Below, in pieces: positions 8,430-18,185 of a stretch of DNA of 32,528 nucleotides. Source of the DNA: UBA2128 sp964534955. GTDB lineage: Bacteria; Fidelibacterota; Marinisomatia; Marinisomatales; UBA2128. Location of the stretch: the NCBI GenBank assembly GCA_964534955.1, contig CAZHRR010000008.1:1-32528 (forward strand), in the 5' to 3' direction. How positions within the stretch are numbered: the stretch's first letter is position 1; each line of letters opens with the position of its first letter. A program made the translations under genes and the position numbers. The notes beneath the pieces are model-generated. The model made no database searches. It saw only the letters and a list, made by a program, of their open reading frames with translations, and was not told where the DNA came from.

Positions 8430-9374
8430 TTGGCAGCAAAATGGTCTTCAGACAAACTTACGCACAAACCCGTCCTGCTCAAGGAAGCAGTCAACTATCT
8501 GGATATCAAGCCGGACGGTGTTTATATAGATGGAACAGTAGGATTAGGCGGTCATGCTGCTGCAATCCTGTCTATTCTTTCGGAAAATGGGACCCTAGTA
8601 GGGGTTGATCTTGATGAGGAGGCACTCACTCGCTGTAAAGAAACTATCGGCGTTGCCTCCAATTGTCACCTCGTCTCCGGTTCATTTTCAGACATTCCCT
8701 CGATTCTCGAGGAACTTGACCTCACCCAAACCGATGGACTTCTGCTTGATTTGGGACTCTCTTCGCTGCAGCTTGATAGTCCTAATCGGGGCTTCTCCTA
8801 CAGACTTGACGGTCCGCTTCACATGGGGTTCAGCATGACCTCCAGCATCACTGCTAACGAAATCATAAACACCTGGCCTGAGTCAAAGTTGCGCACCCTC
8901 ATGAAAAAATATGGGGAAGAACATCTGGCTGGTTCTGTAGCAAAAGCAATCGTGAGACAGAGAACACAGATACCAATCGAAACAACGCTGCAGCTTCGTG
9001 GGGTTATTTCTACTGTAGTTCCGCCTCGCTACCTAAACAAATCACTTTCAAGAATCTTTCAAGCTCTGCGAATCTATGTAAATCGTGAGCTGGAAGCCTT
9101 AGCTGATGTTATGAAAAATTTTATCAATTTCATCAAACCGGGAGGTAGAGTGGTAACCATCTCTTACCACTCTCTCGAAGACAGAATCGTCAAGCAGGCA
9201 TTTCGTGACCATGCCCGGGACTGTATCTGTCCGCCTAAACTGCCTGTTTGCCAATGTGATCATAAAGCTTCCGTCAACATCCTGACCCGGCAGCCTGTTA
9301 TTCCATCAGAGGAAGAAATTTCTGAAAATCGGCGTGCAAGGAGCGCTAAACTGAGAGCAGCGGAGAGAATATGA
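8430..9374 (+). CDS. rsmH: 16S rRNA (cytosine-1402-N4)-methyltransferase RsmH
   Basis: SAM-dependent methyltransferase acting on 16S rRNA C1402. The 314 residues show HKPVLLKEAVNYL, the SAM loop YIDGTVGLGGHA, VDLDEEAL, LLDLGLSSLQLD, SRIFQALRI and TISYHSLEDRIVKQ, ending RRARSAKLRAAERI. The start is TTG 8430, 2 nt after mraZ; no in-frame ATG fits. The usual DGPLDMRMD motif reads DGPLHMGFS here, an unusual replacement of the Asp and Arg. It overlaps ftsL by 4 nt (ATGA). Confidence 0.94.
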   Translation: MAAKWSSDKLTHKPVLLKEAVNYLDIKPDGVYIDGTVGLGGHAAAILSILSENGTLVGVDLDEEALTRCKETIGVASNCHLVSGSFSDIPSILEELDLTQTDGLLLDLGLSSLQLDSPNRGFSYRLDGPLHMGFSMTSSITANEIINTWPESKLRTLMKKYGEEHLAGSVAKAIVRQRTQIPIETTLQLRGVISTVVPPRYLNKSLSRIFQALRIYVNRELEALADVMKNFINFIKPGGRVVTISYHSLEDRIVKQAFRDHARDCICPPKLPVCQCDHKASVNILTRQPVIPSEEEISENRRARSAKLRAAERI

Positions 9375-9727
9375 GTCAGGTTCAAAGAAGAAGGCGGAGA
9401 AGAACACAGAGAGACCGGCAAGATTTTATCAATTCCCTTCTCTTCTTCGTTATCTCTGTCCTCTTTATATCAGGATTCCTGACATACCTTTGGATCTATA
9501 ACGAAATCAATCTGACAGTCAGGGAGATAGTAGAGCTGGAACAGATACATGAGAACCTGCTTACAGAAAACAGGAAACTGGAAAATACGAATGCTGCACT
9601 TCGTCGTTCAGACCGGATTTCTGCCGTCGCCCGGGATAAATTAGGGATGATTGCACCGGAACCGGAAACATTAGTAGTATATATCGATCCCAGTATTCTC
9701 GCCAAACTGGATGAACCAAGTGACTAA
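9371..9727 (+). CDS. ftsL: Cell division protein FtsL/DivIC-like
   Basis: A small bitopic divisome protein of 118 residues. A strongly basic N-terminus (RRRRRRTQRDRQ) is followed by one transmembrane helix at about 21-42 and a heptad-like coiled coil at about 50-85, then the RDKLGMI segment typical of FtsL/septum-initiator proteins. FtsL bridges FtsQ/FtsB to FtsW/FtsI. It sits between rsmH and ftsI with 4-nt and 17-nt overlaps, the usual dcw order. Sequence conservation in this family is low, so position and topology carry the call. Confidence 0.85.
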   Translation: MSQVQRRRRRRTQRDRQDFINSLLFFVISVLFISGFLTYLWIYNEINLTVREIVELEQIHENLLTENRKLENTNAALRRSDRISAVARDKLGMIAPEPETLVVYIDPSILAKLDEPSD

Positions 9728-11708
9728 GTCATTTCTCAAATTCAGGAAGCGAATCCTGTTTCTCTCAAGTTTTGTGGTACTGCTCTGGGCTGGACTTGCC
9801 ATACGCTACCTCTACATCCAGGTCTTCAGAAGCAATAACTTCACTGAAATAGTCAAAATGCAGGGTGAGGAGAAGATTCTCCTGCCCGCTGTCAGAGGCA
9901 CTATATATGACCGTAATTTTAGCCCGTTGGCAGAGAATATTATCCACTATGATTTTGCCGTTCATCCGAGCCGTGTTGAGAATCGCGATTTAATCATTTC
10001 CACTTTCTCCCAAGTTACAGGCAGAAGTAAAGATTACTACAAAATCCGGCTTGACTCCGATAATTCTTACGAATTCCTCGAACGCAATCTTCGTCATGAG
10101 GAAAGTCAACGTCTTCTCGAGTTAAAAGATGAAGGGCTTGTGGCTCACAGGCACAGTTCGCGGTTCTATCCTCACAGGCACATCGCCTCTCAGGTTGTAG
10201 GCTTCACCAACGTTGACGGTGAAGGCCTCGAGGGGCTTGAACGGCAATATGATGCCAGTTTGAAAGGACAGGCAGGCTGGACTATTCTCGAGACAGATGG
10301 ACATGGAAGATCTCGTAAGAATCAAGCTTATCCTATCCAAAAGCCGTCTGATGGAAACAATCTGATTTTGACCATAGATATGGAGTATCAGGCAATTGTT
10401 CGAGACGAATTAGAGCGACAGATTAATGCCACCGGTGCTATCGGGGGAATGGGGATAATCATGGAGCCGTATTCCGGTAAAATCCGAGCCATAGCCTCCC
10501 TGCCTGATTATGACCCCAATGTTCCTGCACTTACTAAACAGGAATTCTATCGGAACCGAGTCATTACGGATCAGTATGAACCGGGCTCCACATTCAAGAT
10601 AGTTCCAGCCATGGCTGCTCTCCATACAAAAAAAGTGAGTCTGCAGGAAGAATTCAATTGCGAGAACGGCAGTTATGATTTTCGGGGTACTATCATAAAG
10701 GATTGGTCAGATTTCAGTCTGCTCACATTTCCTCAGATCATAGAAAAATCGAGCAATGTCGGAGTTATAAAAATCGCAGAGCGTGTAGGTGCAAATGATC
10801 TCTACCGCTTCGCCCGCAAGTTCGGATTTGGGTCTGAAACAGGAATTGCTCTCCCCGGAGAGGCTAGGGGACGTCTTCGCTCTCTGGACGAATGGAGCAG
10901 TATTTCTCTCGGTGAAGTACCTTTGGGGCACGAGGTTTCCGTCACCACGCTTCAAATTGCTTTGGCTTTCGCCGCTGTAGCTAACGGCGGCTACCTGATG
11001 AAACCAATCCTTGTAGAACAAATCAACGATGCTGATGGACAAGTAGTACATCGCGTAAGACCTCAAATCGTACGAAAGATCACTTCAGCCCAAAACGTTG
11101 CCAATCTGAAGTCAATGCTGCAGAGAGCTGTCGAGAGTGGTACGGGAACAAGTGCTCAGCTGGCAGGTTGGAATGTTGCGGGAAAGACGGGAACAGCTCA
11201 GAAGTTTGTTGACGGAGAATACTCGAAATTGAAGTTCATCTCATCCTTTGCCGGTTTTTTCCCGACAGATGACCCGCAGCTTGTTGGTGTCTTTGTTCTA
11301 GATGAGCCCCGGAAAGGTCAGCATTGGGGAGGGCTGTCCGCTGCTCCATTATTCAGTAATGTCATGAAAAGAATTATTTATCAGGATGATGAAATTCTGG
11401 TTCACAAACCAAAGCTCAAGAGTCGTCTTGATCCAATGTCTGAAGCTCCACTCGCCGAATTACTTGTCGAAGCACAAGATGTGCCCACCGATTTTCCTGT
11501 TGCTCTCATAACTGCAGCTGTAGAAAAATTTACTCCCGGGGTTACTGTCCCGAATCTGCGAGGAATGAGCTTGCGAAACGCCGTAGCAGAGTTGAAAATG
11601 ACCGGATTAAGACCGAAAGTAGAAGGATCCGGTGCTGTTGTAAGTCAATGGCCTGCACCGGGCAGTAACGTACAATTTGGAACCACATGTTCAATCAGGC
11701 TGAAGTGA
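9711..11708 (+). CDS. ftsI: Penicillin-binding protein 3 / FtsI with PASTA domain
   Basis: Septal D,D-transpeptidase that cross-links peptidoglycan at division. 665 residues: short cytoplasmic tail, transmembrane helix at about 14-34, PBP dimerisation domain beginning near RGTIYDRN, then the transpeptidase domain with the three catalytic motifs STFK (Ser293, Lys296), SSN (347-349) and KTG (492-494). One PASTA domain follows at ~608-665 (VTVPNLRGMSLRNAVAELK), as in SpoVD/PBP2x-type proteins but absent from the E. coli enzyme. It starts at ATG 9711 inside the end of ftsL; GTG 9720 is an alternative. Its partner glycosyltransferase is probably FtsW of the same cluster. Confidence 0.95.
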   Translation: MNQVTKSFLKFRKRILFLSSFVVLLWAGLAIRYLYIQVFRSNNFTEIVKMQGEEKILLPAVRGTIYDRNFSPLAENIIHYDFAVHPSRVENRDLIISTFSQVTGRSKDYYKIRLDSDNSYEFLERNLRHEESQRLLELKDEGLVAHRHSSRFYPHRHIASQVVGFTNVDGEGLEGLERQYDASLKGQAGWTILETDGHGRSRKNQAYPIQKPSDGNNLILTIDMEYQAIVRDELERQINATGAIGGMGIIMEPYSGKIRAIASLPDYDPNVPALTKQEFYRNRVITDQYEPGSTFKIVPAMAALHTKKVSLQEEFNCENGSYDFRGTIIKDWSDFSLLTFPQIIEKSSNVGVIKIAERVGANDLYRFARKFGFGSETGIALPGEARGRLRSLDEWSSISLGEVPLGHEVSVTTLQIALAFAAVANGGYLMKPILVEQINDADGQVVHRVRPQIVRKITSAQNVANLKSMLQRAVESGTGTSAQLAGWNVAGKTGTAQKFVDGEYSKLKFISSFAGFFPTDDPQLVGVFVLDEPRKGQHWGGLSAAPLFSNVMKRIIYQDDEILVHKPKLKSRLDPMSEAPLAELLVEAQDVPTDFPVALITAAVEKFTPGVTVPNLRGMSLRNAVAELKMTGLRPKVEGSGAVVSQWPAPGSNVQFGTTCSIRLK

Positions 11709-13171
11709 TGGAAAAACTGACCTCAATACTAAGCGGTGTTAATGTAATCTCCGACGTACCTCTGGACGTTCCCATCCAGTCCATCTGCGCTGATTCTCGC
11801 CGCGTCTGGCCCGGATCGATCTTTGTTGCTATCCATGGCACTCAGCGAGATGGCACCAAATTCATCCCGGAAGCGCTGGCCAAAGGTGCCGCTGCAGTGA
11901 TTTCTAACGGTAAAAAGTTTGATGAGAGAGAGAAGTCAAACACACCTCTGGTCCGTGTTCAAGACCCCAGACAGGCACTCTCTCAAATGGCAGCTAATTA
12001 TTACGATAACCCCTCAGCGGATATGACTGTTGTAGGGGTTACAGGTACCAACGGTAAAACTTCAACCTGCCACATTCTGTATGACATCCTGGAAGCATAC
12101 GGACTGAAGACAGGTATTATGGGAACTCTCGGTGCTAAGTCTCAAGGAATGGAAGCTACTACCTCCCTCACCACTCCAGACAGTCTGGAACTCCAGCGAC
12201 TGATGAGCCTCTTCCGCGACGGCGGTGTTACTCATTTGATCATAGAAGTCTCCTCACATTCTCTGGAAATGCAGCGGGTAAACAATGTTCTATTTGACTA
12301 CGCAGTTTTCACCAACCTGACACAGGATCATCTGGACTTTCATAAGACAATGGACAATTATTTCCAGGCGAAGTCGAAACTCTTTTCCATGGTCAACAGT
12401 GATGGAAAGGCGATTCTCAATACCGCTGATCCACGAGCCGAAGACCTGCGGCAGTTCTGCTCCTCCCCTGTCGTCAGCTGCTCAATAGCAGGCGATGTTG
12501 ACGCCCGGTTTAAAGAATGGGGAATGTCTCGGCACGGCATCACTGGAACAATTGTACTGGGAGATAAGAAAATCTCCGTGAACTCAGCTCTTCTTGGCGT
12601 CCACAATCTCGAGAACATTCTCTCAGCCGCGGCAACCGCATGGAGTATGGGAATCCCACCGGAAGCTATTGAAGCCGGAATTACCGCTTGCCGAACCATA
12701 CCGGGACGATTGGAGCAATTCACAACCAGAAATGGCGCCACTGTTGTGGTGGATTACGCTCATACGCCGGATGCCTATGAAAAACTTTTCTCATCCCTCA
12801 AGTCGCTCCTATCCTCAGACGGAAAACTTTGGGTAATATTCGGCTGCGGCGGGGACCGGGATCATGATAAACGTCCCTTGATGGCGGAAAAGGCGGAAGC
12901 TTTTGCAGACCATATCCTTGTAGTACCGGATAATCCGCGGACAGAGTCACTGGAAGTTATCAACAGAGAGATCGAGGAAGGTTTTACGCAGACAAAACAT
13001 GAATTCAGGGAAAATCGCAGGCACACCATATTTGAGGTAATCGAAGAGATGGCTCCGGATGATATCCTTGCTGTGGTTGGGAAAGGCCGGGAGAATTATG
13101 ACATCGTCGGAACCGAGCGCATTCCTTACTCCGATGTGGACACAGTCCTGAAAGCGATAGATGAGAATTGA
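11708..13171 (+). CDS. murE: UDP-MurNAc-L-Ala-D-Glu:meso-diaminopimelate ligase MurE
   Basis: ATP-dependent addition of the third stem-peptide residue in the cytoplasm. The start is taken as ATG 11708, which overlaps the ftsI stop (TGATG); an upstream in-frame ATG at 11687 would add 7 residues. From 11708 it has 487 residues. The Mur-ligase P-loop GTNGKTS is at 113-119. DNPR at 408-411 is the signature whose Arg recognises meso-DAP, so the wall is probably of DAP (Gram-negative) type. The stop overlaps the murF start by 11 nt. Confidence 0.95.
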   Translation: MEKLTSILSGVNVISDVPLDVPIQSICADSRRVWPGSIFVAIHGTQRDGTKFIPEALAKGAAAVISNGKKFDEREKSNTPLVRVQDPRQALSQMAANYYDNPSADMTVVGVTGTNGKTSTCHILYDILEAYGLKTGIMGTLGAKSQGMEATTSLTTPDSLELQRLMSLFRDGGVTHLIIEVSSHSLEMQRVNNVLFDYAVFTNLTQDHLDFHKTMDNYFQAKSKLFSMVNSDGKAILNTADPRAEDLRQFCSSPVVSCSIAGDVDARFKEWGMSRHGITGTIVLGDKKISVNSALLGVHNLENILSAAATAWSMGIPPEAIEAGITACRTIPGRLEQFTTRNGATVVVDYAHTPDAYEKLFSSLKSLLSSDGKLWVIFGCGGDRDHDKRPLMAEKAEAFADHILVVPDNPRTESLEVINREIEEGFTQTKHEFRENRRHTIFEVIEEMAPDDILAVVGKGRENYDIVGTERIPYSDVDTVLKAIDEN

Positions 13172-14504
13172 CCTCCCTGATCCTGATGCATTTCGACAAA
13201 TGGTCGCTGATATATCAAAACAAGAAATACCATCCGGAATAACAGGCATAACCCTTGATAGCCGAGAAGTCCAATCCGGTGACCTGTTTGTCGCCCTGCC
13301 AGGCGAGAATGTAGATGGTCATGAATTTCTTGTTCAGGCGAAAAAAAGTGGCGCAGCGGCATCCTTGGTATCCTCTCCTCAGTCGAATATAGATCTCCCT
13401 CAGATTGAAGTTGAGGAACCTGCAGAATTCATCGGACAGTTAGCTGCCAAATGGCGAACTAACTTTACCCTCCCCGTAATCGGAATTACCGGCAGTAATG
13501 GTAAAACCTCAACCAAAGATTTATTGATACACATATTTTCCGCATCCCACATTGTACATGGGACTCGCGGTAACTACAACACTCACCTCGGATTACCTCT
13601 CACCTTACTCGAGCTATCCTCGCACCATACCCTCTCAATCCTCGAAATGGGCGCTAATACTACGGGCGACATTGATTACCTCTGCGATCTGTCACTACCT
13701 CGGTACGGATTAATAACCAATGTCGCTCGTGCCCACCTCAAGAGTTTTGGGAGCATAGAAGATATCGCTCGAACAAAGGGAGAGCTTTTCGCCTCACTTC
13801 CCGAAGATGGTACTGCATTCGTCAATATGGAAGATAAGCACGTGGCGGGGCTTAACACTTCTGCCGAAAAAGTAACATTTGGCTTCAATCCCGACTGTGA
13901 TTTTGCCGCCGATCTTCACCGTGAGGATGACGGACTTCTCACCATCATTATCAACGGTGAAGAGATTGCTCTCAATTCCTATGACGAAACATTTGCTAAA
14001 AACAGTCTCGCAGCTGCTACTATTTCTGTCACCCTCGGAGTCTCGTGGGAATCATTTCAGGAATCAATACTCACTTACAAGCCAACCAAAGGACGGAGTG
14101 AAGTAACAATTCGTAATGGAATTACCGTGATAGACGATACCTACAACGCCAACCTTGACTCAGCTGTTGCAGCGGTTGACTTGCTCTTCAGTCTGCCGGT
14201 GAAGGAACGAAGGGTAATCGTTTTTGGGGACATGCTGGAACTGGGAGATACATCTGCATCGGATCACGAAGAATTCGGAAAGATTTGTGCTTCCCGGGAA
14301 AGCGATCTGCTCCTCTGTTACGGTAAAGAAAGTGACATCACTGCATATGCAGCCCGGGGTAAAATAGATGTCCGCAGCTATTCTGAAAAAAGTGAGCTGG
14401 CATCCGTACTGAAAGTATATTTAAAACCTGGCGATGCCGTCCTTTTTAAAGGTTCTCGTGGTATGGCCATGGAAACGATTATCAGCGAGGTCTTCGAAGA
14501 GTAG
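13161..14504 (+). CDS. murF: UDP-MurNAc-tripeptide:D-Ala-D-Ala ligase MurF
   Basis: Adds D-Ala-D-Ala to UDP-MurNAc-tripeptide, the last cytoplasmic peptide step. The 447 residues have the three-domain Mur-ligase layout: an N-terminal substrate domain (TLDSREVQSGDLFVAL), the P-loop GSNGKTS at 111-117, and the C-terminal YNANLDS and FGDMLELG blocks typical of MurF. It begins inside the murE end and its stop shares one base with the GTG of mraY. The D-Ala-D-Ala supplier Ddl is not encoded in this window. Confidence 0.95.
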   Translation: MRIDLPDPDAFRQMVADISKQEIPSGITGITLDSREVQSGDLFVALPGENVDGHEFLVQAKKSGAAASLVSSPQSNIDLPQIEVEEPAEFIGQLAAKWRTNFTLPVIGITGSNGKTSTKDLLIHIFSASHIVHGTRGNYNTHLGLPLTLLELSSHHTLSILEMGANTTGDIDYLCDLSLPRYGLITNVARAHLKSFGSIEDIARTKGELFASLPEDGTAFVNMEDKHVAGLNTSAEKVTFGFNPDCDFAADLHREDDGLLTIIINGEEIALNSYDETFAKNSLAAATISVTLGVSWESFQESILTYKPTKGRSEVTIRNGITVIDDTYNANLDSAVAAVDLLFSLPVKERRVIVFGDMLELGDTSASDHEEFGKICASRESDLLLCYGKESDITAYAARGKIDVRSYSEKSELASVLKVYLKPGDAVLFKGSRGMAMETIISEVFEE

Positions 14505-15661
14505 TGCTGTACCATCTTCTCTATCCCCTGCACACAAAGATCTCCGGATTCAACCTTTTTCAGTACATCACATTCCGCTCCGCCATGGCGGCTATGACTG
14601 CACTGCTTATCAGCTTCATCATCGGACCGCGAATCATTCGATTTCTGCATAAAAAACACATTGGAGAAGAAGTAAAAATATTGGGACCGGAGTCCCATAT
14701 CTCGAAGAAGGGCACGCCAACAATGGGGGGGATCATTATCCTCGCGGCGGTGATTCTCCCCACCGTCCTTTGGGCAAATTTAACCAACCCTTATATCCTG
14801 CTGATACTCACTGCTACACTCTGGATGGGGTTCATCGGCTTCCTGGATGATTACCTGAAAAATATCCGCAAGATTGAAAAGGGGTTGATAGCTCGATATA
14901 AGTTAGCCGGACAGATTATACTTGGGATTTTCCTGACGATAGTAATCCTCTCAAGCCAGGATATTCAGATCTTCCAATGGTTCACACCAGAGGAGGGCGA
15001 CCCGATAAAAAATCCTGTGGAAGCGATGGTTACCACCATACCATTCATAAAGGAATCTGTAGTCAATTTCCAGCATTGGCTCCCCTATGCCCTGTTCGTA
15101 ATTTTTGTTATTACCGCCACATCCAATTCAGTAAATCTCTCAGATGGGTTGGACGGATTGGCTTCGGGTCTTATTGCTATTGCTGCATTTGTTTTCGCCG
15201 GGATTGCGTACATCACAGGCCGGGCAGACTTCAGCAGATATCTTAACATCCTCTATCTGCCCGGCGTCGGGGAATTAACCATATTCTGCGTGGCTTTGGT
15301 AGGAGCAGCATTGGGATTCCTCTGGTTCAATTCCGGTCCTGCGGAAGTGTTTATGGGAGATACCGGATCGCTCGCCATGGGAGCAGCTATTGGAGGAGTT
15401 GCCGTTTTACTGAAGAAAGAATTCCTCCTCCCCTTCGCCGCTGCAATCTTCATACTTGAGTCTGTATCAGTTATTCTGCAAGTTCAATATTTTCGATATA
15501 CCAAACGAAAACATGGCGAAGGCAAACGTCTATTCCTCATGGCGCCGCTTCACCATCATTTTGAACTGAAGGGGTGGGCTGAGAGCAAAGTAGTCGTCCG
15601 TTTCTGGATACTTGGAATTCTATTCGCATTGATGACATTAAGCACATTCAAGATACGATGA
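14504..15661 (+). CDS. mraY: Phospho-N-acetylmuramoyl-pentapeptide transferase MraY
   Basis: Integral membrane enzyme that makes lipid I by moving phospho-MurNAc-pentapeptide to undecaprenyl phosphate. 385 residues with about ten hydrophobic segments. Catalytic signatures are DD at 115-116 (GFLDDYLK), NLSDGLDG at 211-218, FMGDTGS at 283-289 and the HHHFE loop near 350. The start is GTG 14504, sharing a base with the murF stop, and the end overlaps murD by 4 nt (ATGA). These motifs leave little doubt. Confidence 0.96.
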   Translation: MLYHLLYPLHTKISGFNLFQYITFRSAMAAMTALLISFIIGPRIIRFLHKKHIGEEVKILGPESHISKKGTPTMGGIIILAAVILPTVLWANLTNPYILLILTATLWMGFIGFLDDYLKNIRKIEKGLIARYKLAGQIILGIFLTIVILSSQDIQIFQWFTPEEGDPIKNPVEAMVTTIPFIKESVVNFQHWLPYALFVIFVITATSNSVNLSDGLDGLASGLIAIAAFVFAGIAYITGRADFSRYLNILYLPGVGELTIFCVALVGAALGFLWFNSGPAEVFMGDTGSLAMGAAIGGVAVLLKKEFLLPFAAAIFILESVSVILQVQYFRYTKRKHGEGKRLFLMAPLHHHFELKGWAESKVVVRFWILGILFALMTLSTFKIR

Positions 15662-17043
15662 CGGACTGGCTGGATACTCCGCACCCAGACCTGAGCAGTA
15701 AAAAGGTTACTGTTGTAGGTGGTGCCATTAGTGGTATGGCGGTTTGTCGACTTCTGACTAAGGTGGGAGCAAAAGCTTTTCTCACTGATAAAAGGATACC
15801 TGATGGATGGCCAGATAAAGAACAAGAATTGTCACAGCTTGGTATTGAGTTTGAGACAGGCGGACATACTGAGAAATCATTGGAGACTGACCTGATTGTT
15901 GTCAGTCCTGGAGTCCCACAGGATGCGGATATCCTAACACAGGCCGGCGAGAGAGGCATCCCCGTTGTTTCCGAAATTGAAATGGCAAGTTGGCATACAG
16001 AATTGCCTATTGCTGCTGTTACAGGTTCCAACGGAAAAACTACCACATCGTTCATTCTCGCGAAAATGAGTAGTCACGGAGGGTATGAGACCTTTCTCGC
16101 CGGTAATATCGGGTTCCCATTTGCTGATACCGTTAGATCCATCCTCGGCAATGAGCCGGATAACGGACTGCACGTGTTGGAAATCAGCAGTTTCCAGATG
16201 GAGCACATCCGTCACTTCAGACCCAAGATAGCCGTCCTCTTGAACCTGACAGCAGATCATCTGGATCGCTACCCCGATATGGATGCTTACGCTCGAGCCA
16301 AAATGAATATCCTCAATAATATGACGGAAAATGACTGGGTTGTTTTCAACGAAGATGATGCCGGGCTGAAACCGTATCTCCAGACGGCCGCACGTAAGGT
16401 TCCCTTCTCCCTCTCTCGAACACCTGAAGCACTTTTCACCGTAAATGAGACAAAGATTTACGACGAGACAGAAGAAATCATCATTTATCTCAAAGATGTC
16501 TCACTCCCGGGAAGACACAATCTATCCAACTTCCTCGCCGCAGCCACTGTTAGCCGGCTGCTGGAGATTGACTCCGACAATATCAGGAATATCATGACCA
16601 CATTCCCCGGTGTTGAGCATCGTATCGAATTCGTGGAAGAGCTCAACGGCGTAAAATTCTACAATGATTCCAAGGCGACAAATGTGGACTCAGTTGAGGT
16701 AGCGCTTAGGTCTTTCGATAATCCGCTGATCGTCATCATGGGCGGTCTCGATAAAGGCGGGGATTTTTCTCAGTTGATACCACTGATAAAGTCCAACGTA
16801 AAGGAGATTATCCTTGTGGGTGAAGCGACTAGGATTATCGCTGAAGCCTATTCTGGAGTAGTTCACACTCAGAATGCCGGAGATATCCATACGGCAGTAG
16901 ACGCAGCTTTTCATTCGGCTCAATCCGGAGATATCGTACTGCTTTCCCCGGGCTGCGCCAGTTTCGATCAGTTCAAGAATTATGAAGAACGGGGCAAAGC
17001 ATTCAAAACAGCAGTTGCTGGTTTGAAGAGGACAGTATCATGA
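15658..17043 (+). CDS. murD: UDP-MurNAc-L-alanine:D-glutamate ligase MurD
   Basis: Adds D-Glu to UDP-MurNAc-L-Ala. 461 residues: an N-terminal Rossmann-like UDP-binding domain (VTVVGGAISGMAVCRLL), the ATP P-loop GSNGKTTT at 123-130, LEISSFQ, and the C-terminal FYNDSKATN block typical of MurD. It overlaps mraY and ftsW by 4 nt each, so the three are probably translationally coupled. Lengths and motifs are normal for the family. Confidence 0.95.
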   Translation: MTDWLDTPHPDLSSKKVTVVGGAISGMAVCRLLTKVGAKAFLTDKRIPDGWPDKEQELSQLGIEFETGGHTEKSLETDLIVVSPGVPQDADILTQAGERGIPVVSEIEMASWHTELPIAAVTGSNGKTTTSFILAKMSSHGGYETFLAGNIGFPFADTVRSILGNEPDNGLHVLEISSFQMEHIRHFRPKIAVLLNLTADHLDRYPDMDAYARAKMNILNNMTENDWVVFNEDDAGLKPYLQTAARKVPFSLSRTPEALFTVNETKIYDETEEIIIYLKDVSLPGRHNLSNFLAAATVSRLLEIDSDNIRNIMTTFPGVEHRIEFVEELNGVKFYNDSKATNVDSVEVALRSFDNPLIVIMGGLDKGGDFSQLIPLIKSNVKEIILVGEATRIIAEAYSGVVHTQNAGDIHTAVDAAFHSAQSGDIVLLSPGCASFDQFKNYEERGKAFKTAVAGLKRTVS

Positions 17044-18185
17044 GTGTCATTGTTTCATCCAGAAAATATGACCGCCCTCTGCTTCTACTAACTATGTTAC
17101 TTCTGGTCGTGGGAATAATTATGGTCTTTAGTGCCAGCACCAATATTTCGGTGAATAAGTATGGCACCGGAACACATTACTTCTGGAAACACGCTTTTAG
17201 AATCTTGACGGGATTAGCTGTTTTGTTTATCGCCATGTACATGGATTACCGTCTTCTGAGGAGAGCAGCGGTACCACTTATCATCGGGGCAACTGCACTG
17301 TTGGTCATCACAAAACTCTCGTATATCCTCAGGGGAAGTGATGCACCAGCCCGGTGGCTGAATCTGGGACTGCTTTCTTTACAAACATCTGACATTGCCC
17401 GGTTTGCCGTAATTGTCTATCTCGCCGCCTACATTGACCGGAAGCGGAATCAGCTTAACAGTTTCACTAATGGATTCCTGCCTCCAATTGTATTAATAGG
17501 TATCATCATGGCTCTGGTAATCATTCAGCCCGACTTCAGCACGGCGTTTGTCATCGGAGTTCTTACATTCGTGATGCTATTTTTAGGCGGAGCTAAGGCA
17601 TCTCATCTCGCCGCTTTGGTCTGCACGGCCTGCGCTATACTGATCCCCGTTTTATTTCTTGCTGAATACCGGGTTTACCGCTTGACCTCATTTGGTGATT
17701 TTACCACCAACCTGGTCGGGAAGAACTATCAGCTTCAACAGTCACTCATCGCACTGGGGAACGGTGGTATCACTGGTGTGGGGCTTGGGGAAAGTATTGG
17801 GAAAAACCTATTCCTCCCTGCCCCTCATACTGACTTTATCCTATCAATCATTGGAGAAGAGTTAGGTTACCTCGGTGTCTTTGTGGTTATCACACTGTTT
17901 CTTGGACTTTTCCAGCGAGCAGTCACAATCGCTAAAGGGTGCACAGATGTCTTTGGGATACTTCTCGGTCTCGGCTTCTCAGTGAAAATAATTCTATACG
18001 CGTTCATAAACGCAGCGGTGGCTTCGGGACTGCTCCCCACAACCGGACTACCTGTTCCGTTCATCAGTTTCGGCGGGACAGGTCTGGTAATCAACCTGAT
18101 GACTATCGGTATTTTGCTAAACATTTCCATGGCTAAGCGAAGAGCCAGAACCCCAAAATCGACGAGGATTCTCTTTGCAAGGTAA
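17040..18185 (+). CDS. ftsW: Septal peptidoglycan glycosyltransferase FtsW
   Basis: SEDS-family polytopic membrane protein that polymerises glycan from lipid II with its cognate PBP (FtsI here). 381 residues with about ten transmembrane segments. Family features include MVFSASTN in the first helix region, the charged extracellular loop around QQSLIALGNGGITGVGLG, LFLPAPHTDFILSIIGEELG, and the final PFISFGGTGL block. Location between murD and murG favours FtsW over RodA/SpoVE paralogues. The 3' end overlaps the proposed murG TTG start by 11 nt. Confidence 0.93.
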   Translation: MSVIVSSRKYDRPLLLLTMLLLVVGIIMVFSASTNISVNKYGTGTHYFWKHAFRILTGLAVLFIAMYMDYRLLRRAAVPLIIGATALLVITKLSYILRGSDAPARWLNLGLLSLQTSDIARFAVIVYLAAYIDRKRNQLNSFTNGFLPPIVLIGIIMALVIIQPDFSTAFVIGVLTFVMLFLGGAKASHLAALVCTACAILIPVLFLAEYRVYRLTSFGDFTTNLVGKNYQLQQSLIALGNGGITGVGLGESIGKNLFLPAPHTDFILSIIGEELGYLGVFVVITLFLGLFQRAVTIAKGCTDVFGILLGLGFSVKIILYAFINAAVASGLLPTTGLPVPFISFGGTGLVINLMTIGILLNISMAKRRARTPKSTRILFAR

